A stretch of DNA of 64,000 nucleotides, from assembly GCA_005406025.1 (NCBI GenBank), contig BGZK01000089.1, forward strand, positions 738,865-802,864, given 5' to 3'. Both the position numbers and the translations under genes were made by a program. Shown here piece by piece: positions 29,957 through 44,900 of this stretch; the first letter of the stretch is position 1, and each line of letters starts with the position of its first letter. Source of the stretch: Eumeta japonica. Its lineage: Eukaryota > Arthropoda > Insecta > Lepidoptera > Psychidae. The notes under the pieces are model-generated. The model saw nothing but the letters and a program-made list of their open reading frames with translations, did not search any database and was not told the origin of the DNA.

Positions 29957-32900
29957 CTGAAATAAGACAATTGATATTAAAAAATACACTTTCATCTTTG
30001 GAACTTATTTTGATATGTGTTTGTTTTTAATTTCGAAATGAAATGTAAATAAACTTAAAACTATCATTGATAAAAACGAAACGTTTTCCTTAAAATATTG
30101 CTACTCAAAAACATGGCCGTGATTCGCTGACTGTATTTTTATCTATTAAAAATGAAATTCTTTGTCTCGTGCGCACGGCGCGGCGAGGCGCGAAAACGGC
30201 TGACCGACGACAGTAGCGCCGCGACAAAAGCTGTTAGTTGAGGAGATAATTTAAATACTTATTTAGAGGAAATTCTTTTCAAATCAGAATCCAGTTCTGT
30301 AGCAAACATTTTTGGATACTCGAAATCCGACAATGAATTCGAAATCATCCTATGAAAAGAAGTTTACTCTTTTTCTAAAAGTTTTTTTGCTTTATAACAC
30401 ATATCATCATCATAATATTAATATGCTAAGGGTAAGATGTGTGCTTCCCTTTTTAGAAAAAAACCTCACAATTACTCCACATAAATTTTATATCATTTCA
30501 TAGATAATTGCTTGCTCTACTGGCATCAACAACTAAATATTTTTTTTAATTAATTAATTATTAAAATTATATATTTGTTGCCATCTGGCGACTTTAATTT
30601 TGAAATAACGTCAACATGATTAACAGTCGGTAAATTTGTTGTTCAAATATTTCTTCAATCTGTCATCTGAGCTTCATAATGTAATACAACAAAAAAAGAA
30701 CACTATAAAAAGTGTGCAAAATTAGAAACGAATTGAATACCTGCAAACAATTTTGATTCATTAAATTGAATTGAATGACTTATTTACATAATAGTCACAA
30801 AAACCCGGTTGAACCAGAATAAATACTGTGGACAACCGTTGGTTACAAGTGAACCAGAAATATACTTAAATATACAGAAATATATAAATATACTTTGTGG
30901 TAATCTATGGACGAAGTTTACGATCGGCCGCAGAAGACCAATGGCTGAAACAACGTGGTACATAGAAACATACTTCGTATAAACATGCTTGAATATATAT
31001 TATATAGTACATACTTACGGCAATTATTAGGTAGATATATTGTTCCTGAAAAATGAGAACATTACGGAATCCAGAGCACTTGAAAGTGCTTTATGTAATA
31101 TTCTGATTAAGGAACACGGTGGAGTCGATATTGGTAAAAAAAAATTCTGCAATGCGTCGTACTTCTGAACACAATAAACACGATAGAACTTTTTTTGCTT
31201 AAGAATAAAAGCATATTTATGTTCTTGCTTGCATATTTTTATATTGATAATATTTTAACTAAAATTGTTTAATCTATTCCGAGAAAGGGCATAATAAACT
31301 GTAAAAAGTGAATTCCAAAATTTTTGGTGTATGAGTCAATTTGATAGAATTAAGCCTGATCAATTGTACCTATCACAGTTCGTAAAAATGTATTTTAAAT
31401 GAATTTCACACTTACTCCGGCACAGTCAGTGTATAAATACCATACTTGGTGTTGGCATCTTCTAAGTGCAATATGGTTTGTACGTATTCATTAGTAGCGG
31501 GTACGGCAGGCACTTCGTATACCAAGTTCGTTATATAGTCTTCCACGCAACTGTAAATAAATTCGTTTCGAGATGGTTTTCACACAGCGTTCTCAACAGA
31601 AACAAGTCAAAGATTTGCGTTTGACATACATAATCATTTGAAATAGAACTACTATAATATTAACAATATTATTGTTTGTTCCAAGGGTTTTAATAACTTC
31701 AGTAAACTTTGAACTGCATAAAATGTATTTGGACTAAAGATACGATACGCTCCCTTGGTTATTGAATGCTAAGTACACGGTTTTTGTACGAAGTGACACA
31801 ATCGCTTGTCAACCGCGGACCCAGCACAGTTAGAATTTGTACTGATTGAAAAAAGCTGTTATGTTTTGTGAACAATACAATAATCGCCCCACAAGGATTC
31901 TACACAGAACGCACTTCATAGATAAATAAAATGTTTGTCATGAGGTTTATTAATGAATGACGTATTATTTATGACTTAAATTAATATCAAGACATTGTGA
32001 TTATTATACGAATATTAAAAGTTTGTAGGCCATAACGTACCAACAATACGCTATGAATAGTTTCTTAACGTAGTCGGCTGCTGTTAGCCCACGTCAATAT
32101 TCTATATTGGATTATTACGAAACTGCTACGTTTACATTAACATTGTACGCATAATAATTAAGCAATAATTGTAGCTATGTTTTGTTGGCATGACAATTTT
32201 TATAAGCAAACTATTACATAGTGTTACCAATCGTAATCATTAAACACCATTATTGAATGCTTAATACGTAACGCTTAATATACCTAGTGTATTGACATAT
32301 GTGCATCTGAGAGCGAGAATGAAGAATGAGAATAAGAATTTTATTTTTGTTTTCGATTCCGTGTTTTATTTAAACACAAATATTAAGATTAAAAACGAGA
32401 ATTTCTTACAAAAATATATTTCCTTAAGATTGACTGTAGTGTAGCGGTAGACTCGAGTCACACCCCATTTTCTAGTTACTGTACTGTGTTTAATTTAAGA
32501 GGTATCACTTAAGTGGATGCTTAAATTTAAATTGACTTACTAAGCGCAAGGTTGGTATGTGACCAAGTTTTGTATTCGATTGGGTTTTATAAGTTCCACA
32601 TACGGTTCTGTGACGAGTTTCTTTTTTTCAGGAGTAGCAGATCGACTTCTCTTTCCCTTCTTCTGTTTTGGCGATGAAGGTGGCTAAAATGAACTAAAGA
32701 AAATCAATATAAATCATATTCTTGTCAATAAATAAAAATGTGTAAAAGTAAAAGTTCAAGTAAAAGCTATTTAGCACATCAAATTCAAATTTTGTACAGA
32801 AACGCTATAACACTGTATAAAATATAGGTTACCTATACCGAAATGGAAAGTACATCACTTTGTTAACTTTTCTTCAGGCTTAAGAGCCTGGAGTACTTAA

Positions 32901-35900
32901 GTTTTCGGAGTTCGAAAGCATTATCGCTCAAAACAATGCGGGAAATTTTGGTGCTGATGTGCTAGGTTAACTTTTCTTCATATTTATTCAGTAGGTACAA
33001 AATAAACTAATTATTCGAAGGAGATGCCTAAAACATTTCTCATATTTTAATGAAAAAAGCCTTATTTTTTTAAATATACGCGTAGTGTATAAAAAAAAAT
33101 TAAGACTAAACCTGTAGACCTACATTTACAGTCGATTTTAAACATATTTGTATTTACATTAAGTCATTAGACGGACAAACATTTTTTTTTGCATTTACGT
33201 TACTTAATTTTAAATACGTCAGATCGCGTCCTCGTCACCCCACATACAAAAACAACTGATACTATTTCGTATTTTAATTGGTAGTGTATTTTGCGGCAGA
33301 TAAATGCGGTCCCCACTTTCCATTGCCTAAAATATTTTATTCCCTCGTCTGACGGTGTACCAATAGGACTACCGCTAGACTCGAGCTCAGTTCTGGAAAA
33401 CTATTTAATATAACAACGCCCACAGCATATGAGGAATTGTCCACTTCCTCGTAGATAAGATTACGCATATGTTACTCGTATTATGCCTGAGTACTTGTGT
33501 TTTCTTATGCTTTGTTTTCTCATATAATTTTTTTCTCACATTACATTACAACTTATTCGACATTATTATTTAAAACAGGAAATGATTTCTGTTACATTTT
33601 GTTTCATTAGCAACGCTAGTGAAAAGTCAATTAAAACAATATCTTCTGGAACATAATATGTACTGTATCCGCCACTTGGAGCTTCAAAAACTGAACATTT
33701 TACCTTTTCTCAAAACAAATCTGCATATTACTGATTTTTCATATCATTAATCAACTTAAACACTATTTCAGATATCAAAATTATGTATGTATGTAGCTTC
33801 AATGACAACTCCACTATTTCAAATTTCATTATTATCTTAAATTGCCTGATTTCATTACTCACAAATTGATAATTCATCAAAACTTTTAAGGTAATGTTTT
33901 GTGTATGATAGAAATCGGAAATTTTCTGTGCTGGTCAGATTTAGGATGCGAGTAACTGGAAAGTTAAACAATCTGCGATTTCAAACATTACTAACAGAAG
34001 ATGTAGCGAATTCCATAGGTAGTTATTGTAACATGGATGTAAGGCCTAGAAAAATAAGTACTATTTTTCGGCTGGTCTGTCTTCAAAGGCTTTTTAAACT
34101 TAATGTGGATTTCGATGTGATTGTCACCATCATCACATAGAAAGTTTCCTGAGAATGTTTTAACAATATGTAAATGAAAACAAGAGGTTTTACAAAAAGA
34201 AGAAATGTAAAGAATGGAATGATCTTAAACTGAAAATGTGAGAAATTATTATATAGAAGGAGTAGTCACTTGTTGCTTGATGCGACTTTTTAATGTGAGA
34301 GACGCGACACTGCATTAATTTTTTTACTTAGATCGGATGAATTAAAAAAAAGTTTCAAAAAGTATTGCACATTTTTACTTTATTATTATTGAAACAAAGT
34401 AATAATATTACATTTTTTTAATGTGCAATAGAATCCTCCAAATCCTCCAAAATTGGCATTGTACTTTCAGTTGAATAGCTGTACCGGTGTAGGTACAGCT
34501 ATACAGCTGAAAGTATCACGCTATCTTTAGTTTTATACTTAAGATAGCGTGATAATACGCATCACATATCTGTTCTGAAAATAGGTTCTATTTATATAGA
34601 GAAAATAAAAAATTTGGAAAATCCAAAAGTGCACGACTCATAATGTTCATTCGTTTTTGTTAATAACTATTAAACGACACAAATCAAGTTAACCATTTTC
34701 AATACCAATCTCAGTGGATCTCAAGCTATTAAAAAATGGATCAAATTAGTTAATTAATACGCTCGCTATCGTGTCCGGAACGAAAAGTGTTGATTGACAG
34801 GAAATTTCTTTGACTATTTTAATAGTTTTTCTAATTGTATTATGTTAAATCGATTTGAACCAGTGATAGAATTAATCTTCATTAAATTATCTATCAAATA
34901 GTGCACAGGTTAATAAAATTACATGAATTATTAATCGTGTTATTGATGAAAAAAGTTACGAAATTGAGGAAAAAAAATTATTCGTTCGTAGAGCACTTCT
35001 TAATGCTTCGCATTATGAGTCGTGCAAAAAGCCCGTTTAATTAAATCAAGTTATAGTACACTGTAAGTAGGCAAATTAATACAAACCTTAATACCGTATG
35101 CCACTTCGATAAGAGCCTGAGTTTCAGCTTCAAGGATTCGTAAGAATCTAAACACATTCCATTTGGTGACCTGTTTATGGTTGCCAAGGAACGTCACCAG
35201 GGGCGCCACAGGGCTCTTGGTCAGCCTTCATAAAAAATAGGTTTTAGTGATTTGACGCACCATGTAATATTCACTCACAATATAACTAAATATTACTAAC
35301 GCTTTCAATCAAATAGCATTTGAGACTTCAAGACATTCAATATCACAAGGACACAATCGAAAACTTTTTCAAATACCTACATGGAACCAATTCAGTGGTT
35401 ATTTTAAGAAAATGTATGAATTATCTAGACAATTGAAGGAATAATATTCCGTTGAAAAAATTCTCTATTTTTTTATTAAATGGGGCAATTATTACTTAAC
35501 TGATTTTTTGAAAGTTCTCACTTAAATTTCAAGCCGGATATTTGAAAAAAGCTTCTAGAATTATTTCGCTTTGTGGAGCCCTTTAAAAATTATACTCAAA
35601 GGGACTATCATTTTTTGACAGTAGAAAATTTAAAAGTAAGTAATGGTAGTAAATTTTTCGTTTACATAAATTGGTCATTATGTATTATTCTTTTTGGATA
35701 TGAAGCGGATTCCCACTTCGAGATGGAATAAATTCCCACGCCTTTTGTATCGATCCTCTCTAACATTGTTCTCTTCATCGGCCTCGATCACGATCACAGT
35801 TTCCGATTTATTTCGCGGTTACGGTCGTCTCGCTCTCGGTTTTGAAAGGTTTTAGCAGTCATCCAAGTCGCTTCTTATATGTTATTGTTGTCAATGTCAA

Positions 35901-38900
35901 TTTAGATGAATGAATTTATCGTACATCCATGCGGGCGGAATCTCGTACGGTAATCAAGCTTCATGAATTACCGTTATCAAAAATGAAATTGATAGAACGA
36001 AAAGAAACAAATGCTTAAAACTTGAGAATAAAATTTACAATAAAAACAAGGCTCGATTAACTAAATCGGCGAAATTTTTACTTTGAGAATTTTTCGTATC
36101 TTTTTGTACACTTCTCTTTTGTAAATAAATCATTAACACGTTTGCATTAAAGTATTCCATAAAAATTACTCTGTTACGTACGTAAATGTTTAGTGGTTAG
36201 CAAAAAAGAATTCCATATTTATCACAATAATTTATGGTTCGCATTAACACGCTAACCGTATCAAGCTTCTACCCCCTTCAGCACCCTGAACATGAGGGCG
36301 TTGGCGTTTAGGTCCTTTTCTCTTAACCTCTGGGTGCATTCGCGGGACATGTCCAGTTCTTCGCTGAGGTCTATCAGTTTCTGTTGCTGCATCTCCGTTC
36401 TCGCTTCGTTCATTTCTCTTTGATCCACTGAAATTTTGATTACGTCTATTTTCAGTGGCGCTCAATCGTCAATGATACTTAATTTGAAAGTGCATAGACG
36501 GAGGAACTGTTACAGTGTGCCACATGTCTACGTACGAAGGAAACCGTGAATGTTACAGTCTATTCGATGTACAGACGTATTCGGCCAAGTCGTCCCAACT
36601 AGTTGAACTCTGAATTCTAATGCTTACCAATGTTTCGACGCAATTCGTCCAGCTCCCTTCGTATTGCGATCGACTCCTGCATATACTCGCACAGTAATTT
36701 GAATGTTGAGAAATTTTGTATTTCTGCTATTTCAAAACGGCTTATTATTTCTCCCACTTCGTCGGCGCCCGAATATGACTGCAGTTATTCACAAAATAAA
36801 TATTAGTGATATATAAATAAATATACTTTGGTTCCAAAACACGTTTAATTAAAAAAAAATGTTTAATCTAGATATTGAATAATATACTTTATAGAAAGGA
36901 CAATATTTTAATTACGATAAGAACTATTCATTTTGAATGGTAATACGAGGTGTTGAATTTTATTGCTACCTATCTAAGGTATTTCACTTTACATGCTATA
37001 TTTCGTGACTTTCCAAAGGATATTAAATCTTAGAAATTTGTACGTAAATGTCATCACAATGTTGTTAATATTACGACATTCACTGCAACAAATCTACCCA
37101 ATGTTAATTAATAAAATGTGAAATTTGGATATATTGACATTTGTTGTACTTCGAATATGTTGTAAAAATACAAAAGTACCAGTTGGCTTGACGTAATGTT
37201 TTCCACAATAGATTACATACATTAAATTGATGGCATTACGTGACATTATTAACGGAAGAACAGATAGCAGGCAAATTTTATATATTATGTAGTTTAAGTA
37301 GATAACTATCAAATATTTATTGCTGGAAATGCACATAATCAACTTTTACCGTGGGAAGTTATCATATTCCCGCGTTCCCGAGCAAAACTTGATTGCGCGG
37401 GTTTTACATAATTGTACGAGTATAAGAAGTATATTTGTACGAGTATATTTGAATTCCTCACGAAAATCATCCGTTGGGTAGTATTTTTAATCCCTTTTGG
37501 TTAATTTCCAAATACGTGACCAATCAGCGCATCAGAAAATTACAAATATGAGTTGCAGAAGAAACAGTTTGACTGCAAAGGCGAGTAATTTGAAAATCGG
37601 AGATAACACTTAAGGACACATTTATACTGAAATAAACAGCGTTTGTGAAGCTGCTGTTTTACGATCGGCTGTCTGTTCTAAGTTCAGACACAGCCAGCGT
37701 CTACTAGAACTGGGTGCAGTATACTCAAAGCCTAAAAGAAAATAGTTTAATTTACAACAAATAATAAGGTAAGCTCTTACAAATATTTCGTTTAACAACT
37801 CATCGTATCTATTTATTTCGTTCTCGCAGCGTTCTATCTCATTCATGCGCCTGATCTCGTCTTTCTCGTCCGCCTCGCAAATCCTGCGTGAACACTTTAT
37901 CCGTACGAACTCTTCTAATTTCGCGAGGTGGTTTAGTTCGCCTTCGTAGGTTTGCATCTCCTATAAGAATTATAAAATATATGTACGGTATGTGCATAGG
38001 TATATATAAAGACTTATTATCTTTAATAATTTTAAAAACATTCTGCTTCTTCTAAGACTGCTTAAAAATAACTTTAACGTCCTAAAAATAACTAAAATTT
38101 GTACAGCTTTCCCCGATGTGATTTTTTAACTGTATATGTGTTACTGAAGTTGTAATTTTTTTTTGGCGCATTAGGAAATTTGATCGGATTGTATTTCGAG
38201 AATATAACGCTCCGATACAACACATAATTCGGACCGGTTCAACCAAGTAGAAGGACATCACACGCAGGAAACAGTACAATAACATTTTATAATTAATTTA
38301 TTGTGGCGTATTCTGATAAAACAAAATGAAGATGTCTCAACCACCCGGTTAAAGTTCAACCGAGTACCAGGACAGCACACGCAGTTGAACATAACTTTTG
38401 ATAAATAATCGCATCCTAAAAATAGTGTTCAAATTATTATTCATATAACGACAAAGAAGTATAAGTTTTACGTGTGTAATGATTTCTTTTCAATTTATTT
38501 AGACTACCAACCGATATGTCTTTGTTTAGGTTAAATAGTCCTTTCCATTTCAGGGCTTCCAGTTTCCGACAACATTCGTCCCTGTTGTTGAATGCAGTTG
38601 TAGCTATTTCCAGGATGTCCATGAGATACTCCTTAGCTTTTACCAACTGCCCTATGGTGCGGTTCCATTGTATGTTGAAATCGTTCCTATGAAATCATAC
38701 ATTATTTAACCATTCAGATATGTACGAAAATTTTAATCACTCAAGTTAATACTTTTAAAAATATTTTATTTAGTTATCAATAGACATTTTTTAAATGGAT
38801 TGGATTAGGTGCTGCATCAGTGCCCAAGTTCATTTGAATTACTAAAAAATCAACGACAACTATTTGTCTATCAGTAAAAACAGAATGATCATATATTACA

Positions 38901-41900
38901 TATTGATAATTGTTTTGCAATGCTAGACACTATGTTTACTAAGTAAAGCACCTAAACAGTCATTAATGAACTCAAACGTCATCCTTTATCAAAAAAAAAC
39001 TCTAATTTATTGAAATAGAGAAACCAAAAATTAATCGTAGTTTCAAAAGGATACATTTTATGCCATAAAAATACACACTTAGACTGTCCATTTTAATTCA
39101 TAAAATGACTAATTAATATGGAACATTACATTGCGCAGAAGCCGTGATACATGATGACGACCCGAAACTGGAACAACGATGTGTACGAGCACAGGGAAAC
39201 GGCAAAAATAAAAAAAAATCACCCTCAGTTTTGCTCTAAGACTTCGCTACAAATAGGCCTTCCCTTGATAAAGCTTTTGCAGACCTCTCAGTGAGCAGCC
39301 TGTCTATCTCCTCTCGGATGTCCTTGTTGTCGGCGTTCACGACGCCGAAGCGTTTCGTGGCGATCTCCAAACGATTTTCCATTTGCCGCAGTCGGTTGTT
39401 GGCGTTCTCTATCATTGCCATTTCCTGTATAGTTATTGAAATATAAAAAATCAGAAAAGGCGGTTAATAATTTATTATTAGATTCGATGCCCATTGTAAG
39501 TGATATTGAGAAAGTTCTGCTCACATATAACAATAAATTTTCTTAATGTGTTATGCAGTAATGCATATAGACAAAGCTGAATAAGTGCTAGGCGATTTCT
39601 TGTGATTGTTGTTCCTTGTATACTGAACTAAATTTTTACAATTAAAATTAAATGACAGATTTGCGTAGTTACAATGATCGAGTTCCAAACGATTTTAGAA
39701 ACAATTAATCATTAAAAAAATCATATTACAATAAATACAATCTTTGGGGGAAGTCCCTGTTTCAAAAATGTTGCACGCACAAAAAAGAGTGGTGTCCCGA
39801 CAGAATCCATTCGTCGTTTATTGTTTGTTATTATCTTAAGTAGTTTTTCATCAGAACATTATTCAATTTTTGATGTTTATAGGCCACCTTGCGTTGACTT
39901 GCTGCGTGCAGCAGCAAACCAAAAGTTATAAGCTATGAAAGCTCGAATTGGCAACTTGGCACAAGTTTTAAAACGTCTTGAGGGTAAACAAAACACGTCG
40001 ATTTTATAAATTATTTTTATTTCATCGGAGTAAATTATAAATTTATTTAGTCGTCCGTTTTGTTTCTATAATAGACATAAATATTCAATTAATATTAAAA
40101 GGTTGTTTAAAAATAGTGAATATAAGGGAAATACGATCACTTAGTTATTTAGATATTTAATTTTAAAATTCATGAAAAACCGGCAGTATTTATGTCCGTT
40201 TGAGTGCATACAGAAATGAATTGATTGTGTTTATTAACACATATATGCAATTGGATATTTTAGTTTATTTGTCAAAATTGAAAACTATCGCATCACTATA
40301 CAGCATATATTTCTTCGATATATCTACAAACTAAGAGTGAAAAAAATGAATGATGTGGCAGCGATATAATTATATAGACATGAAAGAGATGTCCGCAATC
40401 ACAAAAGCTTCCGTATTATTTGACCTAGTGTTGCCACTTTGGGCTTTACCAATCGTACGAGCTAGACGAAGATAGGACACGTCGTACGAACGAAGCGGCA
40501 TCATAGCCTGGAAAACAATATCTGTTTATTGATTTACCTTTGAGAAATATCATGTCAGCTAATCGATTTTTCACGTCCCCACATTTTTCGTTTCAAATCT
40601 TACAGATACTTTAAAATATTTTAAAATTTACAATGATATATTTTCAAGTAAAACCATAAATATTTCTAGCTGTAAGAAGTTAGAAATATTTATGGTTTTA
40701 TTCTCCATGATTATTCATTAGCTACTTATAGTATGTTTTCAATATATATAAATTGTTTTCAATAAATGAGTAAATATATACGTGTGTATATGCACGCGCG
40801 CATGTGTACGTATTATTTATATTTATTTGAGATTAATTTGGATACCCGTACATTATGTGCTGTACGAAATTAAAAATCGTAAGCAATATTTTTCAAATTC
40901 AAAAACTATTTCCTTTTTACAGTTCAGACTGCATTATCAAACCTAAAACTAATGCTAACAACCAATAAATAGATATACCAGTTAATTAATTTTTATAATG
41001 TGAATGTATTTTTATATTTTTGGTGTTAGCAAATAAATCTTTACGTTCTATATTTCAACGTGACTTTAATTGACTAGCTTTGTGTTGCTATTCTTATACG
41101 TCCTGATTTTAAAAAAAAATTTGGATTTATGAATAACATGAGATAATAAACTGTATTTCTTTCATATTACATACTCATAAAAACTATGTAATCTGATATG
41201 TATAAACTAAGATATTAAAATTTTACGTTAATTTGTTCACACAAACATTTGAAATATTTATGTAATGTGTATTTCAGGAAACATTGAGCCTTCAGATTAA
41301 TTATGTTTCGAGCGATATCGATTTCAAGCGACATCGATATGGACGCGAGTCGGCTCAAGCGCCTGTCAAACACACTGCGTATTATGGACTCGGAAAACAC
41401 GATGTCAAAGCGATATCGGATCTGTATCGCGTGAAGCAGAATTTGGTGTATTATGGATACATTTTTAATATTTGTATTAGTAAGCGATACTAAAAGTCGA
41501 CTCGATTTTGATGCGTGATCTAAATAAGTGCTATTTCTGCTTCGTTTTTGTTATCGTGAGTGTTTCGTTGTTTTATTTTTGCCGAAAATTAAAGTCAAAA
41601 TGGCTCGTTATGGACTCTATATCATTGTCGATGAACATATTCATTCAAAAGTAATGAAAGCGTTTCGAAGAAAGCGCAAATGCAAAGAGAAATGTGTAAT
41701 CCTTTTGAGCAACGTGTTCTGAGAGAATTTTTTTTGCAAAAATTAGTATATCATTGTATAATTGCCGTTATTAGTAATTGTACGTTTTAAAAACTAAAAT
41801 TTATTTGGGAATATTATCTACCTTTAATATTACATCAGTTGAATAATATCGAAACGAATACAACAAATCCGTTTTAGTAATTGCAAGAATTATTAAAATC

Positions 41901-44900
41901 AATTAATATTTACAATGTGGTCGTATAATGTACAAAGTTATCTAAAAATTAGTATTCGTATTTGTAATATCAAGAAAAGATATTATTTATTCCAAATGCT
42001 TAAGCACTGATTGATTGTTTAATTCCTACAAATCGCATTCATTAATATTTGTCGTTTTTTGTAATATTAAGAAACTTATGTGAAAAAAATCGGCAAATTT
42101 CTTTCAGCAAAAGATTTTACTAATTTCTAGTTCTATTGCCTTTCCTTATTGGTTAGTGAACTGGTTTATTTATTTTAGTTCTACTATTCTGATAATATGT
42201 GATTAACATAAAAAAAAAATATTACAATTTGTAATGTTCACTACATAATTACTAGTATTCAAATACGTTTTCAAATTGTACATTGTTGACATTTTCAAAA
42301 TTCTTACACTTGGATCATGCCTAAAAATATTTATTAACATTAACATGTTAGGTTTTGAATTTGAAATTTAGGTTTTAAGTGCGAAAATTTTAAAACATAT
42401 TTTTGATATTCTTTTTATTATTATTTTAGTGAGGTCTTTTATTTGTAATTTTTAAAATCATAATGACAGTGTCTAATAATGGAAGGGTGATTACTCAACA
42501 ATTGGAACGTCTCATTCATTTTGTTAAATCTTTGTATAAAGGATTACTAGTAATTTTCACGATCATTAAAAACGTATCAAAAAACCTTTCATTAGTATTC
42601 GTTGTCTCCGTACTAAATTTTATTAAATGCAGTTAAATCATAAGAGTTCTCAGTAATTCTCACGGAATCCTAAAAATGTATCAAAAATACCTTTCCTCGT
42701 TTTCAGTTGTCTCCATTCTTAATTTATTACATTCGGTTATCTCGTAATATCCCTTTATTGGTTTTCGTTGTTTCCATTTTAAATTTTATTAAAATCAGTT
42801 AAATTATGAGTTCTCAGCAATTCTCACAGAACTCTAAAATGTATGGAATATACCTTTACACGTTTTCTGTTGTCTCCATTCCCCATTACCATACTTTTTT
42901 TTTAAGTGGTTAAACTGTAAGTGGCTTTAGTAATTATAAAGAAACCCCGAAAGAGAATCAAACCCTTGATATTTTTTATTAACTTTTCTTTAAACTTTTA
43001 TTAAATTGCAACAAAATTGTCACATTTTAAAAATTTTCTATACTTTCACGAAGGAACTCTAAATGTGTATTATTATTATAATTTGTATAAAAAGTAACGA
43101 AAATATTCTTCGGTGTTTGATGAATTGAAGGATCTTCAAACAATATTATTTGGCTATATTAGTAAATAAACGTAAAACTGGGGCACTAGTTACGTAGTAC
43201 CCTGACGAAATAATTTTTCGACGAATTTGTCGTAAGCTAAAAGGGCGTGGCCCATTCCTAGTCTCTCCTTTCTGAAAAATCCGCCAAATGGAGTAAGAAC
43301 GGACATGTACGTATTTGTGTTAAATAGCACAAAACCAAAAGGTCTGAAACGCAAATAAAATTATGGTGTATTATTCTAATAATATCATAATTTTAGAATA
43401 AATTTTGCTCTTATGTGTAAAACTTAAAAATAGATTTCCATGAAATTGAGTATATTTGACCGCAAATAAGCATTTGGCACAAAATTTAACGTTTTCCTCT
43501 AATATAACCGAATAGCGCCATCTATCGACACTTTACCTTTTCGTAATCATTTCGAATCACTTTAAGTTTGTTTAGCAGTGGCGGCGCAAGACCTAAACTT
43601 AATGTGGGCAAGGTATATTTCGCGAGGCCCTCTGATGGTGCATGAAGAGAAAATATAAAATAAGAAAATCACTTAAAGTTAAGTTTTTGTTCATTAAGAC
43701 ACAAAAACCTAAATTTTATTACATCTTTCTTTGGAACATTAAATAAAAAATGAAATAAATACTTTTCTTAGCAGCAATTGAAGCAATATCGCACAACGCA
43801 GGCATTAGTATATTGATCATTGGAAATTCGTATAAAACCATCTAGTTTCGGCAAGCGCGCCTAGACTAAAGTGAAGATATGTCACGTAACAAATTTTATA
43901 TGGATGAAAGAATCGACTGAGATGTCTTCTCTAGTGACATATAACTCAACGGATTTTCCATACAAATTTATTGCTGTGAGGCGCAGGCCGCTGCCGCAGG
44001 CCGTGGGCGGTGGCCACCGCCCGCCGCCGCCTCTGTTGTTTGGTCCAAAGTTTAAGACTCTGAAACTATAAGTCGGCTACAAAAAAGGTAATAGCTACAG
44101 CAGCCAATATCGCACAAATAACCGGTAATAGGATGCATGAGAATTCCGTACATACATAATACGGCTTGGAGTAAGAAAAATTTGTTCTATTTCCCTCGTA
44201 TTAATTACGAGGTTATATATATAAAAGATGAAAAACAAACGTAACATCAATGTCACAAATTAGATTTAATTCTTGCATTTGCGATAAACAATCTAATATT
44301 TATTTTTATATGTAGTTTACGTAATAAAAAAGGAAACAAATTATTTTCAAGAAAGGTTTAGCATTAGTGACACTATCGTTAGAATCCATTTGAATCAAGT
44401 TTTACCTTAAAATTGTTGATTCATATTTCAGTGAAACCAGTTATTTGATAAAAAAGGTTATTGTAAAATTATATGAATGTAGAATAGCTCGCTTCCGCTA
44501 CACCGCGCCGTAACGTATTACTCGAACTGCAGCAATAAACAGAATTATAAATTGTTATAACATATGACATTTCCCGTATGAGCGGTAAACCAAGATGTCC
44601 GTATTGATTCCTAGTGAATACAGTGGCGGCGCAGTGCGGCGACGGTGGGCAACTTAGAGCACCACGTGACTATAACGGCTATGGAGCCGTTATAGTCACG
44701 TGGTTTATCTTAAGGCCTGTTCCACCATTGTCTGGGAACTTTCAATTCAGCCACCGTTCACTTACAGGTTATTTTACTTAACATATTGCATTCCATCACC
44801 TACGACCAGCATTACTATACAAATAAAGAACCGCGTAAATATGGGATGCAACATCTGTATAACTTTAACCATCCAGTAAGCCGAAAATAAAATAGCCCTC

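Noticed and set aside
31413..31418. TAA in exon 11 as the ODAD1 stop
   Set aside because: It overlaps a GTAAGT donor, and an in-phase terminal exon with TTTCAG acceptor exists at 29920-29956; splicing explains more, though an isoform ending here is possible.
36244..36465. 73-codon minus-strand ORF beginning MSATENRR
   Set aside because: It is an out-of-frame reading of ODAD1 exon 8; the phase-consistent frame encodes the family coiled coil.
41284..41722. Small plus-strand ORFs (MFRAISIS..., MARYGLYI...) as genes
   Set aside because: The second has a good start context but only 40 codons, no domain and no neighbouring exon; overlapping frames are equally open.
43980..44040. GC-rich coding exon
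   Set aside because: Low-complexity GCCG/CCGCC runs inside a repeat-like block, no splice sites.
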